A DNA stretch of 64,000 nt from JBPESP01 sp051710585. GTDB lineage: Bacteria; Pseudomonadota; Gammaproteobacteria; Enterobacterales; Enterobacteriaceae. Positions within the stretch are counted from its first letter, which is position 1; every line of letters begins with the position of its first letter. The DNA lies in assembly GCA_051710585.1 (NCBI GenBank), contig JBPESP010000003.1, positions 248,001-312,000 on the forward strand, read 5' to 3'. This document shows, in pieces, positions 1 through 9,556 of this stretch. The position numbers were made by a program, and so were the translations under genes. The notes beneath the pieces were generated by a model that saw only the letters and a list, made by a program, of their open reading frames with translations, did not search any database and was not told where the DNA came from.

Positions 1-450
1 ATTGCCAACAGTAGCCCTTTCGGCCTTTGATTGTTTTCGACGATAAAGATCACCAGTGCAATGCAGGCCATCTCAACCTGCTGTAACAGAACCACTTTCT
101 ATACCAGCATCATGCGTGTATAGGTGATCTTTTTTTTGATAATCGTTGAAGCTCTGTAATTTAAACTTACGCTCGAGCAAAACGATACTTTAATGGCAGT
201 GGTACACAGACCGACTCATTAGCCTCTTAGCTAAACATTATTGAGTATGTTTCTGTCAAGAATTTATAGTTCCATTATTTGACTAACTTGCACGCTTGCT
301 AGCAAATAATTAATATGGTATTTGAAGGTCTTTTTTGCTAAACGCTTATGGATAATTTAGATGAATTTGCAGTCCTCTGCTTTAATGAGAAACGAAGTCC
401 CTGTAAAATATAGCAACCAATCCGAGTAAACCGATTAACTCCCTATAACA
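1..450 (-). pseudogene. Mu-like transposase (MuA/TnpA family), N-terminal remnant, copy A
   Basis: Read on the minus strand, this segment aligns by eye with the 5' part of the transposase remnants at 27.8 kb and 58.7 kb. A clear stretch is the GACTGCAAATTC region near 375, followed by an AAGCG/GGTTTCAAAT-like block. It lies just downstream of the Ner-like pseudogene, as in the other copies. Several stops break the frame. The catalytic part would lie outside the window. The assignment depends on similarity to copy D, where the MuA-type N-terminal GLPGLPG motif can be read. Confidence 0.55.
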
Positions 451-471
451 AACGAAATTATAATACCTTAC

Positions 472-660
472 TCATATAATAATTCGGTTAAATACTACCG
501 GATCCACATTGAGTGCATTAGCGATAATGTGTGTATTTTTTTTGGGGGTGATGTAGAGCATTTTAATGTGCTGTATGTAGTCCACAGAGCTACAGGAGAG
601 ATTTTGTATAGTGATCTTCTTTTGAAGAAAAAGTTACGCTATCAATTTAGTGTCGCTCAC
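472..660 (-). pseudogene. Ner/Nlp-like phage regulator, copy A
   Basis: Minus-strand translation gives KKITIQNLS near the middle and HIIANALNVDPVVFNR near the end. This matches the C-terminal pattern of phage Mu Ner and enterobacterial Nlp/SfsB (KGE-x-IIA-x-AL-x-x-x-P-x-VIWPSRY). The family consists of small helix-turn-helix proteins that control the early promoters of transposable phages. The start region retains GTGAGCGACA but an in-frame stop follows, so the gene is broken. Copies lie at 27.6 and 58.5 kb. Confidence 0.7.
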
Positions 661-1440
661 AATTATTTAATTTATTTCTTCTATCATTAAATTACCTTTA
701 AAAAAAATAATCATGAGGCTTACAATATAAAAATAATATCTCAAACTTAAGACAAATAAAGAAAATAATGAATTTTCATGATCGCAACATATATAAGATA
801 TATATTTTATTAAAAAATAATATTTAAATAAAAAGAAATAAAAAAAAGAAAACAAGTAATTTTGCTTTTATATGAACTGAAAAAATATTTCATCGTATAC
901 GTTAAATAACTTATAAACAACAGAAATGCTAGAGCTGCTACAACTGAATGTAATTTATCTTACTCAAAATTACAAAAGCAAAAGTATAAAAATATATTTT
1001 AGTGATAAATAAAATTACATATAAGTAATGCACCAGCCTATATTGAGGTTTTTTGTTTAGTTCAAATGCACTTAAGAAGCAACCTCAACTAGAAAATTCA
1101 GTTCATTAACGATAATGATTTAATCAATAATTCTTTAGAATCTACTTAGAAAATAATTTATTCTTCCTATATGAAATATTTATAGATATTAAAAGCCTGT
1201 TTTCTAAAATAAAAACAAAGAGTATCTTGGTGTTATCAGGACCTCAAGATGACTTAAATAACCTGTTACTCTAAAACTTCCAAAAACGTCTAATAACTCT
1301 CTACAAAAAATTTTAAAAAAGTATCTGAAGAGTCTTATAGTAGGGAAGATATGGCAACATTAAAATGTAAAAAAGTGAAGTAGCCTAAATAAAGATTAAA
1401 CTATTATCTATATTCTTTTCCATTCTCTATTACGATTATC

Positions 1441-1604
1441 CATCATAGGAATGAATTATATAATACTACAGTAACAACAGAGTCACTAAACTAAAAGGAA
1501 TAGTAGCACTGAGGTGGCACGTGATGATTAAATAGTGTCTTTTAAGGGCACGGGCAAGCTCGCTATGTCAAAGACCGGCGGTGATGCTGGCCTTTAACTA
1601 GCTC
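1441..1604. other. Intergenic, nothing recognised
   Basis: This gap separates the Mu-like remnant from the 3' end of suhB. I see no terminator with a clear T-tract and no gene remnant. Confidence 0.5.
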
Positions 1605-2408
1605 TTAAGACTTTAGTTCCTCGCTCAATTCATCGCGCAAGGTTAACAGCATTGCTTTTACCACACGGGGATTGCCAGCTACGACATTGCCGGAGAGCAG
1701 GTGATTGTAACCACCGGTGAAATCAGTAACTAAACCACCTGCTTCACGCACCAGCAGTTCGCCTCCGGCGAAATCCCAGAGCTTCAAACCGATCTCAAAA
1801 AATCCATCTATACGACTAGCAGCTACATAGCCTAAATCTAGCGCAGCTGAACCGGTATAACGAAAATCCGCGCATTGAGTGAATAGTTTATTTACCATAG
1901 CAATATAGCTGTTGATATGTTGTTTCTGTTTAAAAGGAAAACCAGTAGCCAGAATAGTCCCATTTAAATCCCGTGCGGTACCGCCACGCAGACGGTAACT
2001 ATTCAACTGGGCACCTTGACCGCGGGATGCAGTAAACAGCTCATTACGCATAGGATCATAAATCACGGCAACTTCCGTGCGGCCTTTGATGCGTGCAGCG
2101 ATGGTAACGCCAAAATGAGGAAAACGCTTGATAAAATTGTTGGTACCGTTTAGTGGGTCGATAATCCATTGTATGTCATTATCTTCGCTAACCAGCACGC
2201 CCCTCTCTTCCCCGATAATAGCATGCTGTGGATAAGACTTATGGATAACTTCAACAATTAAACGTTCCGCTTCGCGATCAACGTTCGTGACAAAGTCATT
2301 GACGCCTTTCTGGCTAGCTTTGACGGCATCAGGGGTTTCATAATATTTGACGATTAAATTACCCGCCATTCGCGCAGCGCGAATGGCAATATTGAGCATT
2401 GGATGCAT
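1605..2408 (-). CDS. suhB: SuhB: inositol-monophosphatase-family protein and rRNA antitermination factor, with D87N in the metal site
   Basis: The protein has 267 residues, the same as E. coli SuhB, and matches it along its whole length, including MHPMLNIA at the start and GNPRVVKAML near the end. Family members hydrolyse inositol-1-phosphate using metal ions. In E. coli SuhB also binds NusA and the rRNA antitermination complex, and that is thought to be its main cellular role. Glu67 and the C-terminal WDF Asp of the active site are present. The central DP-L/I-DGT motif reads WIIDPLNGTN, however, so Asp87, a metal ligand, is Asn (AAC codon). This should abolish or strongly reduce phosphatase activity. 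The gene is divergent from the trmJ remnant, as in E. coli. Its retention with a damaged active site suggests selection on the RNA polymerase/ribosome role. Identification is secure; the functional reading is inference. Confidence 0.96.
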   Translation of the reverse strand: MHPMLNIAIRAARMAGNLIVKYYETPDAVKASQKGVNDFVTNVDREAERLIVEVIHKSYPQHAIIGEERGVLVSEDNDIQWIIDPLNGTNNFIKRFPHFGVTIAARIKGRTEVAVIYDPMRNELFTASRGQGAQLNSYRLRGGTARDLNGTILATGFPFKQKQHINSYIAMVNKLFTQCADFRYTGSAALDLGYVAASRIDGFFEIGLKLWDFAGGELLVREAGGLVTDFTGGYNHLLSGNVVAGNPRVVKAMLLTLRDELSEELKS

Positions 2409-2528
2409 GGATATCTTCCACTATAAGATCAAAGAACTAAAATAACACAGAATATAATAATAGCAGAACATCAGAAAAAACTTACAGTTATGCTACAATT
2501 ACTCATGTGTTATTTAACTTGTAAAACT

Positions 2529-2965
2529 ATACTGCACAATATCCCCATTATTCTGATTGAGACATCTCATACTGGCAATATTGGCTTTATCGCTCAAGCA
2601 ATAAAGCATGGGGTTAAGCAATTTATATTTTGACATATGCCTGATAATAGCCTATCCACTTTATCTAGTGGTGCTTCTGTTCGGCCGAGATTGCTTCGGC
2701 CTGACCGATAAAAATGCTATTTCCATGTTCAGATCCCGGTAAATATCAGGTACAGTTCGCTCAATTTAGTAAAATAAGTACAAATTATAGGCTATAAGCC
2801 AATATTGCCTAATTTGATAGCCGACGTAACTAGTGAAATATTTAAGAATTTCATTAACATATAGAGCAAGTGCTAAGCAGTACTTGGTTTCATTCGCCGT
2901 GCGCATATGGAAAGCCAGGAATTGAATATTTTACACGGCATGCGCTACCATTGAGCACCCGTAAA
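2529..2965 (+). pseudogene. trmJ: tRNA 2'-O-methyltransferase TrmJ, degraded
   Basis: Three separated pieces match TrmJ in order. At the start LHNIPIILIETSHTGNIG corresponds to the E. coli beginning LQNIRIVLVETSHTGNMG, and the start codon has become ATA. At about 2680-2720 LFGRDCFGLTD matches FGRERVGLTN of the SPOUT fold. At about 2885-2960 GFIRRAHMESQELNILHG matches the C-terminal ARPESQELNILRG. Stops, a large internal deletion and frameshifts separate the pieces. The place between suhB and iscR is the E. coli position. Loss would remove the 2'-O-methylation at position 32 of several tRNAs. Confidence 0.87.
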
Positions 2966-3190
2966 AGCGGGAAATAGAAGCAGCGGATATACCGGCCAGA
3001 AGAGGCGCTTCGCCTAGGCAAGAAGATTGCGTAATATCCTCTTCCGAGAAGGATTTGCACAATCAAATTCAAGATTCCTTGCCGATAGCAAGGAAGTAAC
3101 TAATTGAAAAATTAATCAGTTAACTATATTTATTATTTTAGTTAAAACTAGTAGACTTTTATTACTTTATTTTCACCAGTATTCTGAATC

Positions 3191-3650
3191 ATGAGACTAA
3201 CTTTTAAAGGCCGCCATGCAGTTAGTGCCATGCTTAATATAACATCCCTCTACCCTAGTAAGGGGATTGTACCGCTCGCCGGAATTTCTGAGCGCTAGGG
3301 CATTTCCTTTTCCTAATTTAGAATAGCTGCCATCCCAGCTACTCAAGTATGAGCTGGTGAGTAACGTCTAGAGACTTAACGGCGGCTATTTACTATAGTG
3401 AACTCTGATCAGATTACTCTCGACGTAATTATCACTGTCGTGTATTAATCAGTAGACGTTACTCACTAACTAAGGTTAAAAGGTTGCTAAGACAGCGCAC
3501 TGCTTAACCAACACGCTTTAGCGCGTTCTCAGCGTGCACATTATAACGAATTTCCTAATAATCTTACCCTAGCGTAACTTGCCAGCAATTGAAGAGATCT
3601 TTGGGGTTATCGATCGACAGAAAAAAACAATACTCGTCGTCCAATTAGCA
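3191..3650 (+). pseudogene. iscR: IscR, Fe-S-sensing regulator of the isc operon, degraded
   Basis: The start reads MRLTFKGRHAVSAMLN, matching E. coli MRLTSKGRYAVTAMLD, and continues to GIVPLAGISER before a TAG. Later traces are DQITLDVIITVV with SVDVT, corresponding to SIAVGEVISAVDESVDAT near 3410-3460, and a piece resembling LNNITLGEL near 3550. There are several stops. It sits directly upstream of iscS as in E. coli. The [2Fe-2S]-binding repressor is gone, so iscS expression can no longer be controlled by it. What remains upstream of iscS is about 90 bases with no recognisable operator. Confidence 0.9.
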
Positions 3651-3741
3651 ACGGCTTACCGCAGGGGGGAATTAACGTTAACTTGTGCGCTTGAGTAGAA
3701 TAAGGATATCCGCTGTTATTGATAGCTGGAGTTAATGCTTC

Positions 3742-4920
3742 ATGAAATTACCGATTTATCTTGATTATTCTGCCACCACCCCTGTCGATCCACGGGTGGC
3801 GGAGAAGGTGATGCAGTATCTTACGCTGGACGGTATTTTCGGTAATCCGGCTTCCCGCTCTCACCGTTATGGCTGGGAGGCAGAAGAAGCTGTTGATATA
3901 GCCCGTAATCATATAGCCGCCCTGGTAGGTGCCGATTCCCGCGAAATTATTTTCACTTCCGGTGCCACTGAGTCCAATAATCTAGCCCTCAAAGGGGTGG
4001 CTCATGCTAACCGTAATAAAGGCTGCCACATCATTACTGCTGTAACTGAGCATAAGGCAGTATTAGACACCTGCCTGCAATTAGAGCAGGAAGGTTTTAA
4101 TATCACAAGACTAGTGCCGGCGATGAACGGTATTGTCATACCGCAACAATTGAGCAATGCACTGCGCGATGACACCATTCTAGTGTCACTAATGCATGTT
4201 AACAATGAAACGGGCGTAATTCAAGACATTGCATCATTCGGTGATTTATGTCACTCTCGTAGAGTGCTTTTCCATGTAGACGCCACTCAAAGCGTAGGGA
4301 AATTACCCATTGATCTTAACAGGTTACCGGTAGATTTGATGTCATTCAGCGGTCATAAAGTGTACGGGCCAAAGGGAATTGGTGGCCTTTTTGTGCGCCG
4401 AACGCCGCAGGTACAGATCGAAGCCCAAATACATGGCGGTGGCCACGAGCAAGGTATACGTTCTGGAACTCTACCTGTACATCAAATTGTCGGAATGGGG
4501 GAGGCATATCATCTCGCAGCGCAGCAGCAAGCGAGCGAAATGGCGCGGCTGCGGGTTCTACGTGATCGATTATGGCAAGGACTGCAACAGGCTGGTGGAG
4601 TGGCAGTAAATGGCTATTTAGATCAGAGTGTAGCAACAGTGTTGAACGTCAACTGTCAAGATGTTGACGGCGAATCGCTGATTATAGCCCTGAAAGATCT
4701 AGCGATCTCAACGGGATCAGCCTGCACCTCCACTAGCCTTGAGCCATCCTATGTGCTGCGTGCTATGGGGCTGGATGAAGAACTTGCCCACAGTTCCATT
4801 CGCTTCTCTTTAGGGCGCTTTACCACATCTAAAGAAATAGAGTTCACCATCAAACAGACCCGAATGGCCATTACACATCTGCGTAAAGTTAGCCATAAAT
4901 GCGCGCGCCCAGCACGTTAA
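3742..4920 (+). CDS. iscS: Cysteine desulfurase IscS, C-terminal tail lost
   Basis: PLP enzyme that takes sulfur from cysteine as a persulfide for Fe-S clusters, tRNA thiolation and cofactors. The body is intact: His104, Asp180, the PLP lysine in SGHK (Lys206) and the active cysteine Cys328 in SGSACTS are all present. The start ATG follows a GGAG at 3728. The protein has 392 residues against 404 in E. coli. After about residue 381 the family sequence is replaced by HKCARPAR and a stop. A KLDLTLTHN reading in another frame just downstream resembles the E. coli ending VDLNSIEWAHH, so a deletion or frameshift removed the tail. In E. coli this tail contacts IscU. IscU, IscA, HscBA and Fdx do not follow here, so the enzyme probably now serves thiolation or another scaffold (inference). 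A hairpin terminator follows. Confidence 0.95.
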   Translation: MKLPIYLDYSATTPVDPRVAEKVMQYLTLDGIFGNPASRSHRYGWEAEEAVDIARNHIAALVGADSREIIFTSGATESNNLALKGVAHANRNKGCHIITAVTEHKAVLDTCLQLEQEGFNITRLVPAMNGIVIPQQLSNALRDDTILVSLMHVNNETGVIQDIASFGDLCHSRRVLFHVDATQSVGKLPIDLNRLPVDLMSFSGHKVYGPKGIGGLFVRRTPQVQIEAQIHGGGHEQGIRSGTLPVHQIVGMGEAYHLAAQQQASEMARLRVLRDRLWQGLQQAGGVAVNGYLDQSVATVLNVNCQDVDGESLIIALKDLAISTGSACTSTSLEPSYVLRAMGLDEELAHSSIRFSLGRFTTSKEIEFTIKQTRMAITHLRKVSHKCARPAR

Positions 4921-4950
4921 ACTGGATTTAACACTAACTCATAATTGAGT

Positions 4951-4980
4951 GCCTCTCCAACTTTTGGAGAGGCCTAACCT
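4951..4980 (+). terminator. Hairpin after iscS
   Basis: GCCTCTCC (4951-4958) pairs perfectly with GGAGAGGC (4966-4973) around a short T-rich loop. A weak T-rich run (CTAACCTTTTG) follows. The position 30 bases after the iscS stop suggests a rho-independent terminator that makes iscS monocistronic. Confidence 0.6.
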
Positions 4981-5214
4981 TTTGTGCATTGCCAAGGCAT
5001 CACAACCTCGCTCAGATCTAGTTTACATCGTAGCTCTGCTACTTTCCAGTAAGGCCTCTAGCGTTAGTTTACTCAAATAGCGTTATCGCTTTCCAACTAC
5101 ACCAGTGGCCTTGGCGCGTGATAATAAAACCCTGAAAGGTAAATTTATTATTTTTTCTGTCATCGTAAAAAGCGATAACCTCTTTGATAATTAATATACA
5201 GGGCTGCATATTCA
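4981..5214. other. Site of the isc operon deletion; nothing recognised
   Basis: In E. coli iscU, iscA, hscB, hscA, fdx, iscX, pepB, sseB and sseA lie between iscS and yfhM. I searched by eye for GDVMKL/KIHCSIL (IscU), CGCG (IscA) and the Hsp70 motifs of HscA and saw none. The genes appear deleted rather than merely interrupted. Confidence 0.5.
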
Positions 5215-5345
5215 TTGGCTACAGTTTCAGATCGTCAACCGATATTGTTGACGCTAGATAGCAATTCTTTTGGCAATCCGCAAAAACTGGTGCTGAATGT
5301 CTACTATGAAAAAATCAGCTCAATATCAATGAGTAAAGCCTGAAA
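5215..5345 (+). pseudogene. yfhM: Possible fragment of YfhM (alpha-2-macroglobulin-like protein)
   Basis: One frame reads ATVSDRQPILLTLDSNSFG followed by NPQKLVLNV. This resembles the YfhM stretch SGDTSRLTLDITNLTDKPQKLNVAL. yfhM precedes pbpC and ndk in E. coli, so the position fits. Only this short patch is convincing; stops surround it. Confidence 0.45.
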
Positions 5346-7092
5346 TGCTGGTGGAACTCCACTGTTAGCTTTTCTGTCATCCAATTTCACTAATATAAGC
5401 AACGTACCAGATTCCGCGCATAGCGCGGACACTAGCCTGCCAGGCGCCGCTGCAGTGTTCTTATCCAAAATTTTATGGAAATTATCGTTAAGGCTAGCTG
5501 TATATCGACTGTACCACCGATCTGGTAGCGTAATCGGGCTTTATATGTTAAGAACACTGGCTAATATACTACTAGCTTTAGCGAAAGACTGATGCCTATA
5601 CCGTCGCAAACGCGACTATACCAAAGATGCCCGTAAGAGGCCCAGTCCACGCGCCAAAAGGTTACCAATCAACCGTTTAACATACCGCCCGCTTTTAAGG
5701 TAGCATTTAGAATTGCATAGAACGACATCCTAACAAAATAAGGCGCTGAAGGAGGCAATCTGTAGCTTGGCGCTAACGATAAGTTAATAACCGGCACCGC
5801 AGGAAAAGACGCACTGCCGGTTACGTTGCAGCATAAGAAAAAAACAGAACAGCGGTTTTGGTATCTCTTTTACCTCTCTAACCGCACTGAAAACGCAGTA
5901 GCGAGTCTTTCGCTTTTCATCACCTACCAGTAAATATTTCCCTAGCGGAAGAGAGTAAGGCAAGTATCAGTTATTATTTTCTTCACTTAACTACATTTTA
6001 GTTCATTCTATAAATGACAGCAGCGTCCACTAGCTATAGTTGCTGAAAACGCTTTTATTTCCTGAATTATTTTTTTTTAAATGCCAAGAGGCCAAACTAT
6101 CGCTTTGCGGTGGCGTAAAGCATTGAGTATAATTGCGCACGCCGTACCGGCGTGCTTCTGGACGCTTTTTGCTAAAAAAAATCACCAAGGTGCACAGACA
6201 GAGACACTTGGACCACTGAGCATTATTTTCTGAAAGAAATAGGCATATCCACTAGCCACGATAATACTGAAGTTTTGCAGTTAACAATAACCAACCACTT
6301 CAGATCAATATTTACCTGTTGTAGTTGTTTCTTTAGTACTTGTAAGGGCTTCAACTGCCAATTTCTACCAATTGGTTACAGTGGTAAGTTTACACTACTG
6401 CAATGCAAATATAACCACGCAACTGACTAACTGAAACGAAGCTCCAGGCCTGTGCCGCTAAAAGTCTACTCGTCATCAGCAATGATACCCTACTGATGCC
6501 ATTAGTTTTAAGCATCTACCAAGTGCGAGAGGAGATAGAAAATAACATACCTCATTGTATACACTACGCAATGATGTATATACCTCTAATGCCAAGCATA
6601 CTAATATCTCAGCTAAACTACACTGAGGAGGGGCATCATTGAAGCAGGAGCGAGGAACTATCAGGCAGAGAGAGCCTCAATATCAAAAAAATACCTTACA
6701 AGGTAGGTAAGACACGCGAAATTCCACAAGATTTTAGGTAGCTCTTTTGCTAACCTACCAGTAGCATAGGTATACTTAAGAATACGCACCTAAGGATTAG
6801 TGAGATGTTTTTTCAGGTATGTTTTGGCAACAAGTAAAGAATATATCATCATGGGCTCCACATCCAAGAGAGCCCCGTCACGCATTGTTTGACAATATCG
6901 GCTTTTTTCCGCTGGCTTTAAAGCCAGGGACAGCACAGGACTATCCCGCTATCTGCGTGGCAGCACTTTTTAATGAAAAGTTATTGTTAAAGCTAGCGTA
7001 GCGCTTCACGTGCCTCTATAATCTGCTATACTTACAGCAGCGGACAGCACAAAATTATCGTAACCATAACAAAAAATACCTAGAGGTCCTTA
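5346..7092. other. Long non-coding stretch before ndk
   Basis: About 1.7 kb without an intact gene. By synteny it should be the remains of yfhM and pbpC. A patch near 5440 (LPGAAAVFLSK) faintly resembles the PbpC C-terminal LPGAAEATLPL, but I would not call it on this alone. A 60-codon open frame at 6819-7001 resembles nothing I know and is probably chance. Confidence 0.4.
7005..7032 (+). promoter_or_regulatory. Possible sigma-70 promoter for ndk
   Basis: TTCACG (7005-7010) and TATACT (7027-7032) are 16 bases apart and lie about 60 bases upstream of the ndk start. The -35 box is only a partial match. The call is from pattern alone. Confidence 0.35.
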
Positions 7093-7530
7093 ATGACCAT
7101 TGAACGCACCTTTTCAATTATTAAGCCGAACGCCGTGGCTAAAAACGTCATTGGCGCTATTATCCAGCGTTTTGAAAGCACCGGGCTATCCGTAGTTGCC
7201 GTTAAAATACTCCAATTGACTCGTGAGCAGGCAGAAGAATTCTATAATGAGCATAAGGATAAAGCATTCTTTGATAGTTTGGTGGCTTTTATGACCTCCG
7301 GCCCAATTCTGGTGCAAGTACTGGAAGGTGAAGACGCCGTTCGCCGTAATCGTGAAGTTATGGGCGCTACAAACCCAACTAATGCTTTAGTTGGCACCCT
7401 ACGCGCCGATTATGGTGACAGCTTTACCGAGAACGCAGTACACGGCTCAGATTCCACTGAATCTGCCGCACGCGAAATTGCTTATTTCTTTACTGATAGC
7501 GAAGTTTGCTCCCGTACCCGTATTTGTTAA
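7093..7530 (+). CDS. ndk: Nucleoside diphosphate kinase
   Basis: The protein transfers the gamma phosphate of ATP to nucleoside diphosphates through a phosphohistidine, balancing cytosolic NTP and dNTP pools. It has 145 residues against 143 in E. coli and aligns from TIERTFSIIKPNAVAKNVIG to the end. The catalytic His117 lies in the NAVHGSDS motif. The KPNAV nucleotide-binding stretch and the ATNP and TLRADY segments are conserved. A GAGGT ribosome binding site lies at 7083-7087. The last residues (CSRTRIC) run two residues past the usual end, which is unlikely to matter. The gene keeps its E. coli position upstream of the dead rlmN. Confidence 0.98.
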   Translation: MTIERTFSIIKPNAVAKNVIGAIIQRFESTGLSVVAVKILQLTREQAEEFYNEHKDKAFFDSLVAFMTSGPILVQVLEGEDAVRRNREVMGATNPTNALVGTLRADYGDSFTENAVHGSDSTESAAREIAYFFTDSEVCSRTRIC

Positions 7531-7797
7531 TCCTTGCCGCACAGCAGAGAAAAAAACCTGCTTTACCTTTTAAGCCAGACAGCTCTACACTAAAATTAGT
7601 ATTCAAATACGCCACGGGTGAGGTTGTAGCCCACACTCTACCGGGGATTTCTTTATGTATTTTTTACCATAACCTATATTAACGAGGCCTGTAATAACAT
7701 GATATCTGTAATAACTTTTATTTGAACTTGCAAGCGTGTTGATAAGATCCCTCTTCTTACGGACCTGCAGTTCATAAAAAATTGAACCTGCTTAATA

Positions 7798-8950
7798 TGA
7801 ACACAACCTGCTGGCAGCACTATAGGTTTATTTTATCAATGGGAAAAGCCCCTTCCACGCCTGGCAGATGATGAAATGGATTTATCACACTATTGCTACG
7901 CTGATTTCAATCGAATAATGGACATTAATAAGCAGTTGCGCGCTAAACTGAAAGCACTGGCAGAAATCCGCATGCGGGAAATCACCAAGAACCAGAGCAC
8001 TGCCAACGGCACTAATGAAGGTTTATTAAGGTGGACAAGATCAGCAAAGGTCTAAATATCTCTATATTCCAGAGAATGTTCATGCCACAGTGTGCGTCTC
8101 CTCTAAGAGGTTAGTGGCACGCTATAATGCAATTTCTGCTCTACCTCGCAGCAGGACTTTAATCGTAAAATCCGAATGTCAGAAATTATTGGCTATATCT
8201 GCGCGGAGCAAAGATCATCGGGGGGTTTACCAAGGTTACCAAGCCAGTTTCGACCATCAATGTAATAAATGTAATAAAATAAATAGATATGTGGACAAAC
8301 TGCTGCTCAATATCACTAATGTGCTAGAGGAAATGGAGATTATGTTGGACGATTTCGGCTACGAGCTGTTCAAAAAAAGGTGCGCGCTATCCACTTCTAG
8401 TATCTTTATACTTCTGGAGAAACTGGTGAAATGATAGACCTTGCCGCTGGCAATTTCTCTCCATTTGCCCTGAATAATATGATTCACGATAAAATTATGC
8501 CGATTAACCAAAATATAATATCTAAACTTTCCTGTCAGCAGTGCGCCATTATATGGATAAGTCCGATGAAAATCAGGATCGCGCAACCATGGGGTAGGTA
8601 ATCTAGATAACATCAACTACGAGACAAAGCACACAGATCAACTGGCAGCATGTTTGAAATATATACCGTGTAAGATCAACCTTATTCTCTGAAAGCTGTT
8701 TCCTAGCGCTATCTACAAATACAGTTCTAACGAGTAAGTAAATCGATTAAGGTAAAACGGTCTAATAGCAAGTATTGACACTGTTCTTTGACCAACGTTA
8801 CCGGAAATAGCGTAACTAAACACAGAAAGCAGCATAAAAATTTTCGGATGGATGAATAAAGTTGTAATCATCATTGTGCTCTGGTAGCGGTTTTCCGCAG
8901 CCGCAGACCGGCAGCTACACACTTCCAAACAGAAATGGGCTATCTGGCGT
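7798..8950 (+). pseudogene. rlmN: RlmN, dual rRNA/tRNA adenosine C2-methyltransferase, degraded
   Basis: Pieces of the radical-SAM enzyme appear in order. Near 7875-7980 a stretch corresponds to [31 protein letters not shown]. Near 8085-8190 there is a CVSS...G-NRNLRVSEII equivalent with the CxxxCxxC cysteines lost. Near 8330 [21 protein letters not shown] matches [21 protein letters not shown]. Then come MIDLAAGNFSPFALNNMIHD, and near 8600-8690 counterparts of [21 protein letters not shown] and CKINLI. A last trace near 8870-8920 fits TTIVRKTRGDDIDAACGQL. Frameshifts and stops are many. Loss removes m2A2503 of 23S rRNA and m2A37 of some tRNAs. Confidence 0.95.
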
Positions 8951-9556
8951 AAAATAATCTAAATGCCACTTAGCACAATCTGTCAATGACAGTGAAAGCT
9001 GTAGCCAATAATTAGCGAACACAGTTAAGTATCACAACATTGTATGAACAGCGAATACTTAAATCGCAACCACAGAGAATCGTTATTGCCTGGACCTGAA
9101 ATTAACACCGCTAAAATATAGTATTATTCTGAATAATTCAGATAGGTTTTTATGTGATTTAGAGGGGCATATACTGGTACATAAACAATTTTCTGCAACT
9201 AGGCAATCAGCGAATTACGGCGAGGTAGCCGATAATCTGGAAAGCGGCAGTTACTGTTTTTTTTAAATCAATAGGACGATATACAGACGCATATCTCAAT
9301 TATAGGCGCTAAAGTATGATCCCGAAAAGGGGTAGCACTGGTGTCTGAAGCTAACTAGTAATTAACAGCAGGCGTTAATATAGCGCAGCGGCTATTAGAT
9401 GTTAATCAATATCTGCTTCTGGTCAGCACTGAAAGTGTATGCTTACAGATTCACTTCGCTGCGTTAGACAGCCAAATGACGTGTAACGTTTATGTATGCC
9501 ATACGGCTTTCGCGAAGTTTTCCACAATCCGAACAGTAGAAGTAAATTCCTAGCTA
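8951..9556 (+). other. Decayed stretch between rlmN and rodZ
   Basis: In Yersinia- and Serratia-type genomes a PilW/PilF-like tetratricopeptide gene sits here. Fragments such as the one at 9455-9530 could be its end, but no stretch is long enough to support the call. Confidence 0.3.

Larger units (their letters stand above)
1..1440 (-). mobile_element. Mu-like transposable phage remnant, copy A
   Basis: This copy reads on the minus strand and runs off the left edge. From right to left it holds an AT-rich control region, a Ner-like regulator pseudogene and the start of a transposase pseudogene. The order matches copies B (26.7-29.6 kb) and D (57.6-60.3 kb). Shared landmarks include a GTTATCAGG motif near 1233, a GTATCTGAAGAG motif near 1320, and a CTAGAGCTGCTACAACTGAA-like stretch near 930. 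Copy B carries the reverse complement of these. Every frame is interrupted, so the element is dead. The divergent gene that Mu-type phages carry opposite ner (a repressor) would lie at about 960-1440, but I cannot read it. Confidence 0.75.

Noticed and set aside
2890..3072. 60-codon open frame on the minus strand
   Set aside because: The plus strand here carries the C-terminal remnant of TrmJ, so the minus frame is a shadow.
4002..4636. Open frames antisense or out of phase inside iscS (4002-4205, 4346-4636, 4379-4609)
   Set aside because: They overlap a well-conserved gene in other frames and have no features of their own.
6819..7001. 60-codon open frame upstream of ndk
   Set aside because: No ribosome site, no family resemblance; it overlaps the probable ndk promoter zone and is short enough to be chance.
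8090..8616. Open frames of 114 and 85 codons at the rlmN locus
   Set aside because: The plus frame is a chance-open part of the rlmN pseudogene and the minus frame is its shadow; neither is an intact gene.
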